From assembly GCF_002240355.1 (NCBI RefSeq), contig NZ_CP016353.1, positions 1,042,501 through 1,106,500 on the forward strand: a stretch of DNA of 64,000 nucleotides. Direction: 5' to 3'. The notes under the pieces were generated by a model. That model searched no databases and was not told the DNA's origin. It worked only from the letters and a program-made list of their open reading frames with translations. This stretch comes from Prauserella marina. GTDB taxonomy: Bacteria; Actinomycetota; Actinomycetes; Mycobacteriales; Pseudonocardiaceae. The position numbers were made by a program, and so were the translations under genes. Below, piece after piece: positions 28,234 to 36,851 of this stretch. The stretch's first letter is position 1; every line of letters begins with the position of its first letter.

Positions 28234-29133
28234 ATGCGCGCCAGTTTCGTGTTCAGCGAGGTCATCACCGGTCTCCGCCGGAATATCACGATGACCATCG
28301 CGATGATCCTCACCACCGCCATCTCGCTGGGTATGTTCGGCGGTGGCCTGCTCTTCGTCCGAACGATCGACAAGATGAAGGTGGACTACCTCGACGATGT
28401 CGAGGTCACGGTCTTCCTCACCGAAGACATCAGTGCCAACGACCAGAACTGCACCGGTGAGCCGTGCGCGACCATCCGGCAGTCCCTTGAACAGAACCAG
28501 GCCGTCGAGTCGGTCGTCTACGAAGACAGGGCGCAGGCATACGAGCGGTTCAAGCGCATCTTCGAGGGCCAGCCCGAACTCGTCGAACTGGCAAGGCCGG
28601 AGGCTCTGCCCGCCTCGTTGCACGTCAAATTGTTCGATCCGGCGCGAAGTGACGTCGTCGTGCAGGAGTACGCCGATCAGGCCGGTGTGGCCAAGGTGGA
28701 CGACCAGAACAAGTTCCTCGACCGGTTCTTCGGCCTGCTCAACGCAGGAAGGAACGGCACGTTCATCATCGCGCTGATAGCGGCGCTCGCCGCCGTGCTG
28801 CTGATCGCCAACACCATCCAGGTTTCGGCGTACACCCGGCGCACGGAAGTGGGAATCATGCGGCTCGTGGGTGCCACGCGCTGGTATACCCAGTTGCCGT
28901 TCCTGCTGGAGGCGGTGGTCGCGGGTGTCTCCGGTGCGATCCTCGGGATCGGGGGTCTCGTCGCCTTGAAATACGTGGTGCTCGACCGCATCCTTGAGGC
29001 GACGGGGGGTGCGATACCCAAGGTCGAGCTGATCGACGTGCTGTTCCCCGTCGCGCCGATCCTCATCGGGGTGTCGATGCTCATCTCGGCGATCACCGGG
29101 TACGTAACTCTGCGGCTTTACGTGCGCCATTAG
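28234..29133 (+). CDS. ftsX: cell division permease-like protein FtsX
   Basis: 299 aa. N-terminal membrane helix (about 18-42, ITMTIAMILTTAISLGMFGGGLLF), then an extracytoplasmic domain (about 45-170) with two cysteines in NCTGEPC that may form a disulfide, then three C-terminal helices (for example IIALIAALAAVLLIANTIQVSAY). The cytoplasmic turn RRTEVGIMRLVGATRWY is typical. It partners FtsE and transmits ATP-driven changes to cell-wall hydrolases. The ribosome-binding site (AAGGAA) is weak and distant. Confidence 0.95.
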   Translation: MRASFVFSEVITGLRRNITMTIAMILTTAISLGMFGGGLLFVRTIDKMKVDYLDDVEVTVFLTEDISANDQNCTGEPCATIRQSLEQNQAVESVVYEDRAQAYERFKRIFEGQPELVELARPEALPASLHVKLFDPARSDVVVQEYADQAGVAKVDDQNKFLDRFFGLLNAGRNGTFIIALIAALAAVLLIANTIQVSAYTRRTEVGIMRLVGATRWYTQLPFLLEAVVAGVSGAILGIGGLVALKYVVLDRILEATGGAIPKVELIDVLFPVAPILIGVSMLISAITGYVTLRLYVRH

Positions 29134-29148
29134 GACTAGAGTCGAAGC

Positions 29149-29631
29149 ATGCCCAAAGAAACCGGTCGCAAGGTGATCGCGTCGAACCGCCGCGCGCGGC
29201 ACGACTACTCGATCATCGACACGTACGAGGCCGGTGTCGTACTCGTCGGGACCGAGGTGAAAAGCCTGCGAGACGGCAAAGCCTCGCTCGCCGACGCGTT
29301 CGCGACGGTGGACGACGGCGAGGTTTTCCTGCGCGGCCTGCACATTCCCGAATACGCACAGGGCACGTGGACGAACCACACCCCGCGCAGGACTCGCAAG
29401 TTGTTGCTGCACCGAGGTGAGATCGAGAAGCTCATCGGCAAGACGAAGGAAGGCGGCGTCAGCCTCGTTCCGCTGTCCATGTACTTCAAGGACGGCAAGG
29501 TCAAGGTGGAGCTGGCGCTCGCGAAGGGAAAGCGGGCCTACGACAAGCGGCAGAGCATCGCCAAGCGTGATGCCGAGCGCGAGGTCCAGAAGGCCATGGG
29601 CCGTGCGGCCAAAGGGAAGTACCGGCGTTGA
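29149..29631 (+). CDS. smpB: SsrA-binding protein SmpB
   Basis: 160 aa, the usual length. The start is [37 protein letters not shown]. The RNA-binding beta-barrel has the [13 protein letters not shown] strand, and the basic C-terminal tail ([25 protein letters not shown]) inserts in the decoding centre during trans-translation. ATG 29149 is 6 nt after TAGAGT (leaderless layout). Its RNA partner ssrA is here almost 6 kb away. Confidence 0.96.
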   Translation: MPKETGRKVIASNRRARHDYSIIDTYEAGVVLVGTEVKSLRDGKASLADAFATVDDGEVFLRGLHIPEYAQGTWTNHTPRRTRKLLLHRGEIEKLIGKTKEGGVSLVPLSMYFKDGKVKVELALAKGKRAYDKRQSIAKRDAEREVQKAMGRAAKGKYRR

Positions 29632-30521
29632 GCCCTGAATCGGATGCCGAGATCGCGTCGTGGGTGCGCGATCTCGGTCTTCCGGGCCTGGTCGACGTTC
29701 ACGTGCACTTTCTGCCGGAGCGCATGCTGGAAAAGGTATGGGCGTTTTTCGACAACGCCGGTGAGAACTACGGCATGGCGTGGCCGATCCACTACCGCCA
29801 GTCCGAGCAGGACCGGCTCGCGACCCTGCGCTCGTTCGGGGTCGAACGGTTCGCGCCGCTGGTGTACCCGCACAAGCCGGGGATGGCGGAGTGGCTCAAC
29901 AGGTGGGTGCTGGAGTTCGCGGAACGGGAACAGGACGCTGTGCCGACCGCGACGTTGTTTCCCGAGCCGGGCGCGCCGTCTTATGTGGAGTCGGCGCTGC
30001 GCGCGGGTGTTCGTTGCTTCAAGGCGCACGTTCAGGTGGGCGCCTACGACCCGAGGGACGCCATGCTCGACGAGGCATGGGGTTCGATAGCCGACGCCGG
30101 CGTTCCCGTCGTGATCCACTGTGGACATGGCCCGAGGAGGGGCGAGTACACGGGGCTCGACGTGTTCGGCGAGGTCCTTGCCCGGCATCCGGATCTGGTG
30201 ACCGTGCTCGCGCACGCGGGTATGCCTGATTACGCGGCGGCGCTGGCGCTCGTGGACCGCTATCCGCGGGTCTACCTGGACACGACGATGGTCGGGGTGC
30301 CGTTCACCGAGGAGTTCATGCCGGTGCCTCCCGACTGGGCCGCCAGGCTGGCCGACGTCGCGGACCGGATTGTGCTCGGTACCGACTTCCCGAACATTCC
30401 CTACTCGTACGCGACCCAGTTGCGGGCAGTCGCGGGATGGGCGAACGCGGAGGAACGGCTCGGTGAGCCATTCCTCCGCGCCGTGTTGTACGAGACACCG
30501 GCCAAGTTGCTCGGGCTCTAG
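29628..30521 (+). CDS. TIM-barrel amidohydrolase (amidohydrolase 2 family)
   Basis: 297 aa. Metal ligands of the amidohydrolase superfamily are visible: [14 protein letters not shown] near residue 20 (HxH), the central Lys-like CFKAHVQVG near 123, VVIHCGHG near 160, VLAHAGMP near 190, and [15 protein letters not shown] near 247 (catalytic Asp). Such enzymes hydrolyse or decarboxylate small cyclic or carboxylated substrates; the substrate is unknown. It appears to start at TTG 29628, overlapping the smpB stop, so it may be co-translated. It ends in a 4-bp overlap with the convergent acyltransferase. Confidence 0.85.
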   Translation: MSPESDAEIASWVRDLGLPGLVDVHVHFLPERMLEKVWAFFDNAGENYGMAWPIHYRQSEQDRLATLRSFGVERFAPLVYPHKPGMAEWLNRWVLEFAEREQDAVPTATLFPEPGAPSYVESALRAGVRCFKAHVQVGAYDPRDAMLDEAWGSIADAGVPVVIHCGHGPRRGEYTGLDVFGEVLARHPDLVTVLAHAGMPDYAAALALVDRYPRVYLDTTMVGVPFTEEFMPVPPDWAARLADVADRIVLGTDFPNIPYSYATQLRAVAGWANAEERLGEPFLRAVLYETPAKLLGL

Positions 30522-31828
30522 CCGACGGTGGCCGCACGGGCTCGGCTGACGGTCGTCGTGCTGAGCAGGAAGCCGGCGACGACCAGGACTATCCAGATGG
30601 CGGGATCGCCACCGAATCCCTTGGCCGCGAGACCGAGCAGCCCGCCGGAGGCGAGCAAGCCCGCTGTCGCGAGCTGCCAGGTCGGCACGGACGCGGTCGC
30701 CGGTCCCCTCGCGGATTCGAAGCGGCCGAACACCGCGAGCAGGCCGACGAGCACCAGCCCTGTCGCGGCCAGCCACAGCGGGAGCATGACGAACCAGCGC
30801 AGGCTGCCCGGATCCGGCGTCGCGTAGTCCATGGCCAGTACGGTCAGCCCCGACACGACGACCAGGGCGGGCATGTGCCACAGGTAGATGCTCATGAACC
30901 GGGGGCCGATCCAGCTCAGTGCGGAGCCGATCGCGCGTCGTTCGGCGATCCGGTTCAGCGCGGGGCGCGCCGCGAGCGCGAGGCCGATCTGGCCGACCGC
31001 GAGGGTTACCAGGCACAGGGTGGGCGGGCTCATGTTGGATACGGCCGCGCCGGGCATTCCGATCATGCTGGTGGCGTAGGGGCCGAAAGCGACGAGCAGC
31101 GCGGTGGCGGCGAAACCGGCGCCTGCCATGGTGAGTGCGCCGCGTCGGCTGAGCCTGCCGAGCGCGCCGTCGACGTAGTGGAAGCCGAGCTGGTGTACGG
31201 CGAGCCAGACGAACACGGCGTTGGCGTAGCCAGCGAGGCCGAAGACGTCGAAGCGAACGACGTCGATCAGCGCGGCGGCGACGCTCAGCGCGACCGGAAC
31301 ACCGAGGCCCCATCGCCGGTGGGCCGCCGCCATCAGCGGGGTCGCGAGCACCGTCAGCAGGTACACGGCCAGGAACCACAGCAGCTGAGCCGCGATGGCC
31401 GAGGCGACGGCGACCGGTTGCCCTGCGACGCCGAACGCGGTGAGGACCTTCGGCACGACGAGCCACACCGCGAAGAGCGGGAGCACGGGCAGCAGGAGTC
31501 TGCCGAGCCTGCTCGCGAGCCAGGAGCGCGGTGATGATGCCCTGCGGAGCGAGATCAGGTTGGCCGCTCCGCCCGCGAAGAACACGAGCGGCATGACCTG
31601 GGAGAGCCAGGTAATGACCCACCAGCCGGGTGTCGCGAGCGCGTTGCCCGTGGTGAGCGTGCCGCCGGAGTAGTCGAGGACCGGCATCGCCCAGTGCTGG
31701 ATCACCACGCCGAGGATGGCTATGGCTCGGATGACGTCGAGGAAGCGATCCCGGGTGTGCTGGCGTGGATCCAGCCGGCTGATTGACATGGGCCAAGCCT
31801 GGTCGGGAAAGGCTTCCGGCACAGCCAT
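30518..31828 (-). CDS. acyltransferase 3 family membrane protein
   Basis: About 436 aa, ten or so membrane helices. The beginning RDRFLDVIRAIAILGVVIQHW (R-x10-H motif, near residues 28-50) is the hallmark of acyltransferase-3 proteins that O-acylate sugars, lipids or antibiotics at the membrane. GPRFMSIYLWHMPALVV near 310 is a second family motif. The start is uncertain: ATG 31828 or 31789; the longer frame to 32038 lies antisense to the marR gene and is rejected. It is probably transcribed with the upstream marR gene (53-bp gap). Confidence 0.83.
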   Translation of the reverse strand: MAVPEAFPDQAWPMSISRLDPRQHTRDRFLDVIRAIAILGVVIQHWAMPVLDYSGGTLTTGNALATPGWWVITWLSQVMPLVFFAGGAANLISLRRASSPRSWLASRLGRLLLPVLPLFAVWLVVPKVLTAFGVAGQPVAVASAIAAQLLWFLAVYLLTVLATPLMAAAHRRWGLGVPVALSVAAALIDVVRFDVFGLAGYANAVFVWLAVHQLGFHYVDGALGRLSRRGALTMAGAGFAATALLVAFGPYATSMIGMPGAAVSNMSPPTLCLVTLAVGQIGLALAARPALNRIAERRAIGSALSWIGPRFMSIYLWHMPALVVVSGLTVLAMDYATPDPGSLRWFVMLPLWLAATGLVLVGLLAVFGRFESARGPATASVPTWQLATAGLLASGGLLGLAAKGFGGDPAIWIVLVVAGFLLSTTTVSRARAATVG

Positions 31829-31881
31829 GCAGCCCGCCGTATCGATCTTCCGGTTTTCGCCTGGCGATGGTGGGGGCTGCC

Positions 31882-32346
31882 CTACCAGAGGGGCCGTAGC
31901 GGCACGGGTGCTCCGCCGGAGGTCGCGTCGGTGAGCGTGGTGAGGTCGTCGTGGAGCCTGTCGAGGCGGTCGGGGCCGATGAGGGTGGCCCACCGCTGTT
32001 CGATTTCGGTCCAGGCCGCGACGACGCGGTCGACACACTCCCGGCCGCGGGCGGTGAGGCTGATGGCGCGGGCGCGCCGGTCGGTGGGGTGTGGGCGGCG
32101 TTCGACGTAGCCGCGCTTGGTGAGTTCGTCGATGAGCTGGACGGCTGCCTGTTTGGTGATGCCGAGGTGTTCGCCGATGTCGACGGCCGTGGCGGTCGTA
32201 TGGAAGGACAGGTACTGGAACACGAAGCCGTGTGCGGGGCGTACGTCGAAGCCCGCCGCGGCGAGCTGTTCGTGGACCCGGTCCATGACGGCGCGGAAGC
32301 TCGTCGCCAGCAGCGCGGGGAGGTGTCCTGTCGACAAGGTAGTCAA
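31882..32346 (-). CDS. MarR family transcriptional regulator
   Basis: 154 aa. Winged helix with DIGEHLGITKQAAVQLIDELTKRGYVERRPHPTDRRARAISLTARG (residues 56-100), including the DxRA wing motif. MarR proteins usually repress their own gene and a divergent one. The divergent neighbour is a cupin, and the start codon overlaps a perfect palindrome. The listed start is TTG, 8 nt after TATAGT on the minus strand, which would be a leaderless TTG start; TTG 32337 is the alternative. Confidence 0.86.
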   Translation of the reverse strand: MTTLSTGHLPALLATSFRAVMDRVHEQLAAAGFDVRPAHGFVFQYLSFHTTATAVDIGEHLGITKQAAVQLIDELTKRGYVERRPHPTDRRARAISLTARGRECVDRVVAAWTEIEQRWATLIGPDRLDRLHDDLTTLTDATSGGAPVPLRPLW

Positions 32347-32358
32347 CTTTCTTGACTA
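32340..32358. promoter_or_regulatory. MarR-type palindromic operator
   Basis: TAGTCAACTTTCTTGACTA: perfect 7-bp arms around 5 nt. It covers the marR start codon and its -10, so binding would block marR. Half-site-like CTTGACTA recurs at 32397-32404 next to the cupin start, and a second palindrome CTTTAC...GTAAAG spans 32372-32393. Confidence 0.8.
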
Positions 32359-32418
32359 TATGGTCAGGTCGCTTTACTGTATAAGTGGTAAAGCTACTTG
32401 ACTATCGCTGGAGGGGTC

Positions 32419-32790
32419 ATGACGCTGGCGACCTATGCGGACGCCCCCGTCTTCACCAACGCCGGATTCGTCTTCCGGCCGCTCGCCGTCCCGAGCAGAG
32501 GGTCGGCCGAGCTGGCCGTGTGGTTGCTCGAAGCGGCACCGGAGGCGACGAGCGAGTCGCATACCGTCGACCGTGAGGAAGTGTTCGTGCTGCACGAGGG
32601 AAGGGTGATCGTCGAGGTCGACGGCGACACGCATGAACTCGGTCCCGGCGATGCGGCCATGTCGGTGCCCGGCAAGCCGTTGCGGTTGCGCAACCCCGGT
32701 GCGGAACCGGCGCGGCTCACCGTGTGCACGTCGAAGGGCATCACCGGGGTGGTCGACGGGGTCACCATCGAGCCACCATGGGCCCGCTGA
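32419..32790 (+). CDS. small cupin-domain protein
   Basis: 123 aa single-domain cupin. The two barrel motifs are visible: SESHTVDREEVFVLHEGRVIVEVDG (motif 1, partial metal ligands H and E) and DAAMSVPGKPLRLRNPGAEPARLTV (motif 2, with the usual His missing). It may be a small-molecule-binding or isomerase-type protein. ATG 32419 has GGAGGGG just upstream and is preferred to 32398. It is divergent from marR with operator repeats in the gap, so likely MarR-controlled. Confidence 0.82.
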   Translation: MTLATYADAPVFTNAGFVFRPLAVPSRGSAELAVWLLEAAPEATSESHTVDREEVFVLHEGRVIVEVDGDTHELGPGDAAMSVPGKPLRLRNPGAEPARLTVCTSKGITGVVDGVTIEPPWAR

Positions 32791-32835
32791 GCGGCACCGG
32801 CAGGCGCGGACGGGCGCCCGACAGGCACCGTTTCG

Positions 32836-32884
32836 GAGCAAGGGAGCTTTGCTACCGCCAAACGGCAGTAAAGCTCCCTTGCTT
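32836..32884. repeat. 49-bp palindromic repeat, copy 5
   Basis: Left arm 32836-32853; right arm 32867-32883 differs at one position (AGTAAA for AGCAAA), which keeps a G-U pair in RNA. The centre is ACCGCCAAACGGC. It lies between the convergent cupin and response-regulator genes. Confidence 0.93.
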
Positions 32885-32907
32885 CTACTGTCCGGGTGGG
32901 TGGCCGG

Positions 32908-33549
32908 TCAGCGGCCGAGGTAGGTGAGGACGGCGCGGACGCGGCGGTGTTCCTCGGAGCTGGCTTCGAGGCCGAGTTTCGCGAAGATGTTGCCGATGTG
33001 CTTTTCGACGGCGCCATGTGAAACCACGAGCGTGCCCGCGATCGCCGTGTTCGAAAGGCCCTGCGCCATCAAGCCGAGCACCTCCGACTCGCGGCTGGTG
33101 AGCGCGTCGAGTGGGTTCTTCTTTCCCCTGGCCATGAGCTGGGCGATCACTTCGGGGTCGATCGCCGTGCCGCCACCGGCGACTCGGCGCACCGCGTCCA
33201 GGAACTCCGCGACATCGGCCACTCGCTCCTTCAACAGGTATCCCACGCCGCCCGCGCCCGCGGACAGCAGTTCCACCGCGTACGTCTCCTCGACGTACTG
33301 GGACAGCACCAGCACCGGAAGGCCCGAGATCAGCTCCCGTGCCCGCAGTGCCGCCCTCAGCCCCTCATCAGTGAACGTCGGCGGCATTCGCACATCGACG
33401 ATCGCCAGGTCAGGACTATGTTTCTGGATCGCTTCGAGCAGGTCGTCGCCGTTGTCCACCGCGGCGGCCGTGTCGATGCCCTCGTCGGCGAGCAGTCGCT
33501 GCACCCCAGCGCGCAACAGAACAGCGTCCTCGGCGATGACCACCCGCAT
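32908..33549 (-). CDS. NarL/LuxR-type response regulator
   Basis: 213 aa. Receiver domain (1-120) with the acidic pair in VIAEDAVLLRAG, phospho-Asp in LAIVDVRMPP near 54, Ser/Thr at VLVLSQY and Lys in YLLKERV. The LuxR-type helix-turn-helix is LTSRESEVLGLMAQGLSNTAIAGTLVVSHGAVEKHIGNIFAKL (about 148-192). It lies 27 bp after its histidine kinase gene and forms the last gene of a three-gene unit. Target genes are unknown. Confidence 0.92.
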   Translation of the reverse strand: MRVVIAEDAVLLRAGVQRLLADEGIDTAAAVDNGDDLLEAIQKHSPDLAIVDVRMPPTFTDEGLRAALRARELISGLPVLVLSQYVEETYAVELLSAGAGGVGYLLKERVADVAEFLDAVRRVAGGGTAIDPEVIAQLMARGKKNPLDALTSRESEVLGLMAQGLSNTAIAGTLVVSHGAVEKHIGNIFAKLGLEASSEEHRRVRAVLTYLGR

Positions 33550-33576
33550 CCAAGCTCCCCAGTGGCGAGGCGCAGC

Positions 33577-34734
33577 TCACCACGTGCATGGCAGGTCCGC
33601 TCGAACGACCGTGGGACCACCGGGTGGGCTGACGACGGAAATGACGCCGTCAATCGTTGCAGCCCGGTCGGCAAGCCCGGCAAGCCCACCCCCTTCGCGC
33701 ATCCGCGCGCCACCGTTTCCGTTGTCGGTCACCTCGACCACCACGGTGTCCTCCGTGCGCCACACCTTCACGCCTGCTTCCGTCGCGCCCGCGTGCTTGG
33801 CGACGTTCGTCAACGTCTCGCCGACGATGAAGTACGCGGTGGTCTCCACGGCGGCCGGTGGTCTCGGCTCCACGTCCACGGTCACGTCGACGTGGATGGG
33901 TGATTTCGCCGCCTGCGCCGACAGCGCCGCGTCGAGCCCTCGGTCGGCGAGTACGGCGGGATAGATGCCCCTCGCCAGGTCGCGCAGCTCGGACACGGCC
34001 AGCTTGGCGTCCGTGTGTGCTTCGTCGATCAGACTGCGCAGGTCGTCGGGATCGCCGCTGAGTTTCGACTTCGCCCTGCCAAGGCTCATCGCGACCGACA
34101 CCAGCCGCTGCTGCGCCCCGTCGTGCAGGTCTCGCTCGATCCGCCTTCGCTCCGCCTCAGCCGCGTCGACGCCGCGCGCGCGGGACGCTTGCAACCGTGA
34201 CGCCCTCGCCTCCGCCTTGCGGGCTTTCGGCGGCCCGAGCAGGGTGAGCGCCATCCGCCCGTGCAGCCAGCCCAGCGCCGGGGCGACCCAGATCGCCATC
34301 GGCACCAGGATGATCGAAACCAGGCCGATCGCGAATTCGAGGATCCCCAGCGGGAGCACCAGCATGAGGTAGCCGAAATCGCGCCAGGTCGTCGGATCGG
34401 TCAGCGCGCCGAGCCAGCGTCGCAAGAGCCCGCCCTGGACCTTCAGCCGTTCCACGTCCGGCACGTTCGTGTTGAGCATCGACCTGACCCAGCGTCGCTC
34501 CACGTCGCCGAACCACCTGGTCAGATACGTGGTGGCCAGCAGGATCGGAATTCCGACCCAGACGATCGTGGTGACGATGCCGACGGCGGTCAGCGTGAAG
34601 ATGAGTACGAACTGCACCAGCCGCAGCGGGAAGCTCGCCACCATGAAGACGATCGTGTGGAAAGGCGACGGTCTGGACTGTTCCGCGAGGTCGTCTCTTC
34701 CCGCCGCTGGTCGATCCGGCGCCGGCGTGCTCAT
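33577..34734 (-). CDS. two-component sensor histidine kinase (NarL-type partner)
   Basis: 385 aa. N-terminal membrane sensor module with about four helices and the motif TTWRDFGYLMLVLPLGI (about 109-125). The dimerisation/phosphoacceptor helix is RRRIERDLHDGAQQRLVSVAMSLG (His near 198). The ATPase has VGETLTNVAKHAG (N box) and DNGNGGARMREGGGLAGLADRA. ATG 34734 overlaps the upstream gene's stop (ATGA). The sensor module is shared with the free-standing protein encoded upstream. The stimulus is unknown. Confidence 0.92.
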   Translation of the reverse strand: MSTPAPDRPAAGRDDLAEQSRPSPFHTIVFMVASFPLRLVQFVLIFTLTAVGIVTTIVWVGIPILLATTYLTRWFGDVERRWVRSMLNTNVPDVERLKVQGGLLRRWLGALTDPTTWRDFGYLMLVLPLGILEFAIGLVSIILVPMAIWVAPALGWLHGRMALTLLGPPKARKAEARASRLQASRARGVDAAEAERRRIERDLHDGAQQRLVSVAMSLGRAKSKLSGDPDDLRSLIDEAHTDAKLAVSELRDLARGIYPAVLADRGLDAALSAQAAKSPIHVDVTVDVEPRPPAAVETTAYFIVGETLTNVAKHAGATEAGVKVWRTEDTVVVEVTDNGNGGARMREGGGLAGLADRAATIDGVISVVSPPGGPTVVRADLPCTW

Positions 34735-35444
34735 GACTCCGCCACTGGCCCGCTCGCCCGGACCGAGGGCGTGAAGGGGACGAAGTTGTCGGCCTCCCGC
34801 ATCTGCCGTGGTGTCGGGCCGAGCATCAGCCTCGCGAAGCGCACGTGCGCTGACGCGAGCGCCCTGGTGATCGCGATCGTCAGCGCGAGGCACAGCAGCC
34901 CCAGCGCGGCCCACGGCAACGCCGACAACTCGGAATCGACCGTGATCCAGCGCAGGTCGAAGGAGGGGAAGAAGTAGGCGCCCTCCGGCAGGAACCGGTA
35001 GTAGACGGGAAGCCCGATGAACCCGAGCGACAGTGCCCACGACACCGCCAAGATCGTGAATTGCGCGATGCCGATCGGGAACAGGAGCACGAAGTAGGTC
35101 ATGTCCCGCCACGTCGACTGGTCGGCGATGCGTGCCTTCCACCGCGCCTTCTGGTCGCCCTCCGGCAGCGTCCGGTAGGGGAGCGGGACGTAGGCACCGA
35201 GCATCGAGTAGACCCTGGCCCTTTCGGTCCTCGCCGCCGCTCTCATGCCCACGAGCAGCAGCGCGAGTACCGGGATGCCGATCCAGATGATCAACGTGGT
35301 GGCGCCGACCGAGCCGAGCGCCACGATGGCGACGAAACCCGCGATCCCGATGGGAAGGTTCAGCAGCAGAAAGCCGAGTGAGCCGAACAGCGGCGGACGG
35401 CTTTGGTCCCTCTCGGTCGTCGGCTCGTCGTTCATGGCTGGCAT
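34731..35444 (-). CDS. sensor-domain membrane protein, paralogue of the kinase N-terminus
   Basis: 237 aa, about four membrane helices, no catalytic domain. It carries the same TWRDxxYFVLLFPIGI motif (near 112-128) and helix layout as the N-terminus of the adjacent histidine kinase, matching the putative sensor domain family found in actinobacterial two-component loci. It is the first gene of the unit and is translationally coupled to the kinase, so it probably feeds signal to it or forms mixed complexes. ATG 35435 is an alternative start. Confidence 0.82.
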   Translation of the reverse strand: MPAMNDEPTTERDQSRPPLFGSLGFLLLNLPIGIAGFVAIVALGSVGATTLIIWIGIPVLALLLVGMRAAARTERARVYSMLGAYVPLPYRTLPEGDQKARWKARIADQSTWRDMTYFVLLFPIGIAQFTILAVSWALSLGFIGLPVYYRFLPEGAYFFPSFDLRWITVDSELSALPWAALGLLCLALTIAITRALASAHVRFARLMLGPTPRQMREADNFVPFTPSVRASGPVAES

Positions 35445-35598
35445 CCCTTCTGTGGCGGCTGGATACCAGTGTGTCCGCGCTGGCGGGTGGCAACCATCGT
35501 GTGTGCTGGCCTCTCCCGGGTGGGGCTGGCCCTACCCTGAAGGTCGGAAATTATCGAGTTGCGCCTGGCGTTATCCTGGCAGGTAGCAAAACCCTGAA

Positions 35599-35966
35599 GG
35601 GGGTGAACGGTTTCGACTCTGGACGTTGATCCAGGGGAAGCGTGCCGGTGCAGGCAACGACCACCGTGAGCGTCGTCGCAAAAAAATAAGCGCCAAGACG
35701 AATAGTCAGCGCGACTTCGCCCTCGCCGCCTGAGCGAGTGCGAGTCTGTCGGCCCGGGTAAGCCTTCGACCCGGTATGCCGGCATCAGCTAGAAGGCTTA
35801 CCGCCGGTCCCGGCCACGGGGACCGGTTGGGAAATGAACAGTGGCTGGGCCCGTCACACCGGCTTGTTCGCGTGACCGGAGGGGCCGAGTAGAGGCACAG
35901 CGAACTGCGCACGGAGAAGCCCTGGAAAGGCGACAGAGGACCCGGGTTCAATTCCCGGCACCTCCA
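35599..35966 (+). ncRNA. ssrA: transfer-messenger RNA (tmRNA)
   Basis: 368 nt. The 5' end GGGGGTGAACGGTTTCGACT pairs with the 3' CACCTCC to form the alanine-tRNA-like acceptor stem; the T arm GGGTTCAATTCCC is near the end and CCA is not encoded. The tag reading frame at 35692-35733 encodes AKTNSQRDFALAA followed by TGA, the Streptomyces-type degradation tag ending in LAA. A TATCCT (35572-35577) may be its -10. It rescues stalled ribosomes together with SmpB. Confidence 0.97.
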
Positions 35967-36010
35967 CGAGAAGAAGCGCCCTGCTCACGCAGGGCGCTTC
36001 TTCTCGTTTT
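35967..36010 (+). terminator. ssrA intrinsic terminator
   Basis: Perfect 17-bp arms (35967-35983 and 35990-36006) with a 6-nt loop and TTTT. It begins directly after the tmRNA 3' end. Confidence 0.93.
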
Positions 36011-36126
36011 GGGTTCGTCGCGGGGGCGGAGCCGCCGCAGGCCCCGGGTTGGCCGCGGACCAGCCTTTCCGGCGGCGTTGCAATGAGCTCCCTCAACGTC
36101 CACCGATGCAGTTGTCGGAGCGCGCC

Positions 36127-36681
36127 TCAGCCGTTGAGGGAGAGAAACGCGTTGTAGTAGTCCGACCAGGTGTAGCGCTTTTCGTAGGTTCGGTCCGTCT
36201 CGAAGTCGGTGATGTTCGCCGTCACGATCTGGCCCAGGTCCTCGTGCGGCTCGACCCCGATGTCGTCCGGAACCCGCGTCCACGTCGGCGGGCTTTCGAC
36301 GGCCCCCAGCAGTCGCACTTCGGGGTCGGCTGTCATGCCGATCAGCGCCCTCGTGTACTCCGAGTTCGGCACCCCGCATTCCACGAGCATCAGGGCATCT
36401 TCGGTACCGTCCCCCGTCACGTCGGCGAACACGATGTCGCGTTCCGGCGTGAACCGGTACAGGTGGTCGGGGAGATGGGCTTCACCGTCGGCGAACTCCA
36501 CCACCTGCTGGGGGCACGGCCCGATTTCGGGCACCTCGAACGTGGCGGCGTGCCAATCGACGTCGCGTACGCCGCCCTCTTGCGGAGCCGCAATCGCTTG
36601 CGCACCCGAGAACGCCATCAACGAGGTGGCGAACACCGCACCGAACGCCACGCTTGCCCGCCTCGACAGTCCCTTCATCAC
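36127..36681 (-). CDS. secreted hypothetical protein
   Basis: 184 aa and not recognised. Clear Sec signal peptide: KGLSRR, hydrophobic core VAFGAVFATSLMAFSG, cleavage likely after AQAIA (about residue 32). The mature part has CPQQVVEFADG and DIVFADVTGDGTEDALMLVECG. The latter is an FG-GAP/VCBS-like calcium loop (DxTGDGxxD), and the two cysteines may form a disulfide. Similar secreted proteins are common in actinomycetes, with no known role. Start 36681 or the next Met. Confidence 0.72.
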   Translation of the reverse strand: MMKGLSRRASVAFGAVFATSLMAFSGAQAIAAPQEGGVRDVDWHAATFEVPEIGPCPQQVVEFADGEAHLPDHLYRFTPERDIVFADVTGDGTEDALMLVECGVPNSEYTRALIGMTADPEVRLLGAVESPPTWTRVPDDIGVEPHEDLGQIVTANITDFETDRTYEKRYTWSDYYNAFLSLNG

Positions 36682-36795
36682 AATCCCCAGTCCCTCCGGT
36701 CGTCCTTGAATGACGGCGCCGACCTGCCGCCACTTTCCACGAGACGCACTACCACCGCGCCGGGGTTGCCCGACGTCGTGGGGATTCGAGCGGTG

Positions 36796-36835
36796 AAAGA
36801 CCGGCGAGCGCTCACGAGAGCGCTCGCCGGTCTTT
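36796..36835 (-). terminator. terminator downstream of the alcohol dehydrogenase gene
   Basis: Perfect 18-bp arms AAAGACCGGCGAGCGCTC (36796-36813) and its complement (36818-36835) with a 4-nt loop. On the minus strand it lies 16 bp after the dehydrogenase stop and ends in TTT. Confidence 0.85.
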
Positions 36836-36851
36836 CCTGCCGGTAGCCCGG

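Noticed and set aside
33577-35493. 638-codon minus-strand frame as a single large kinase
   Set aside because: Residues before ATG 34734 are out-of-frame translation of the separate sensor-domain gene, which has its own start and an ATGA overlap.
35967-36126. Genomic island attachment site at the ssrA 3' end
   Set aside because: The sequence after the tmRNA is its own terminator, then gene-free DNA; no repeat of the tmRNA 3' end was found in the window.
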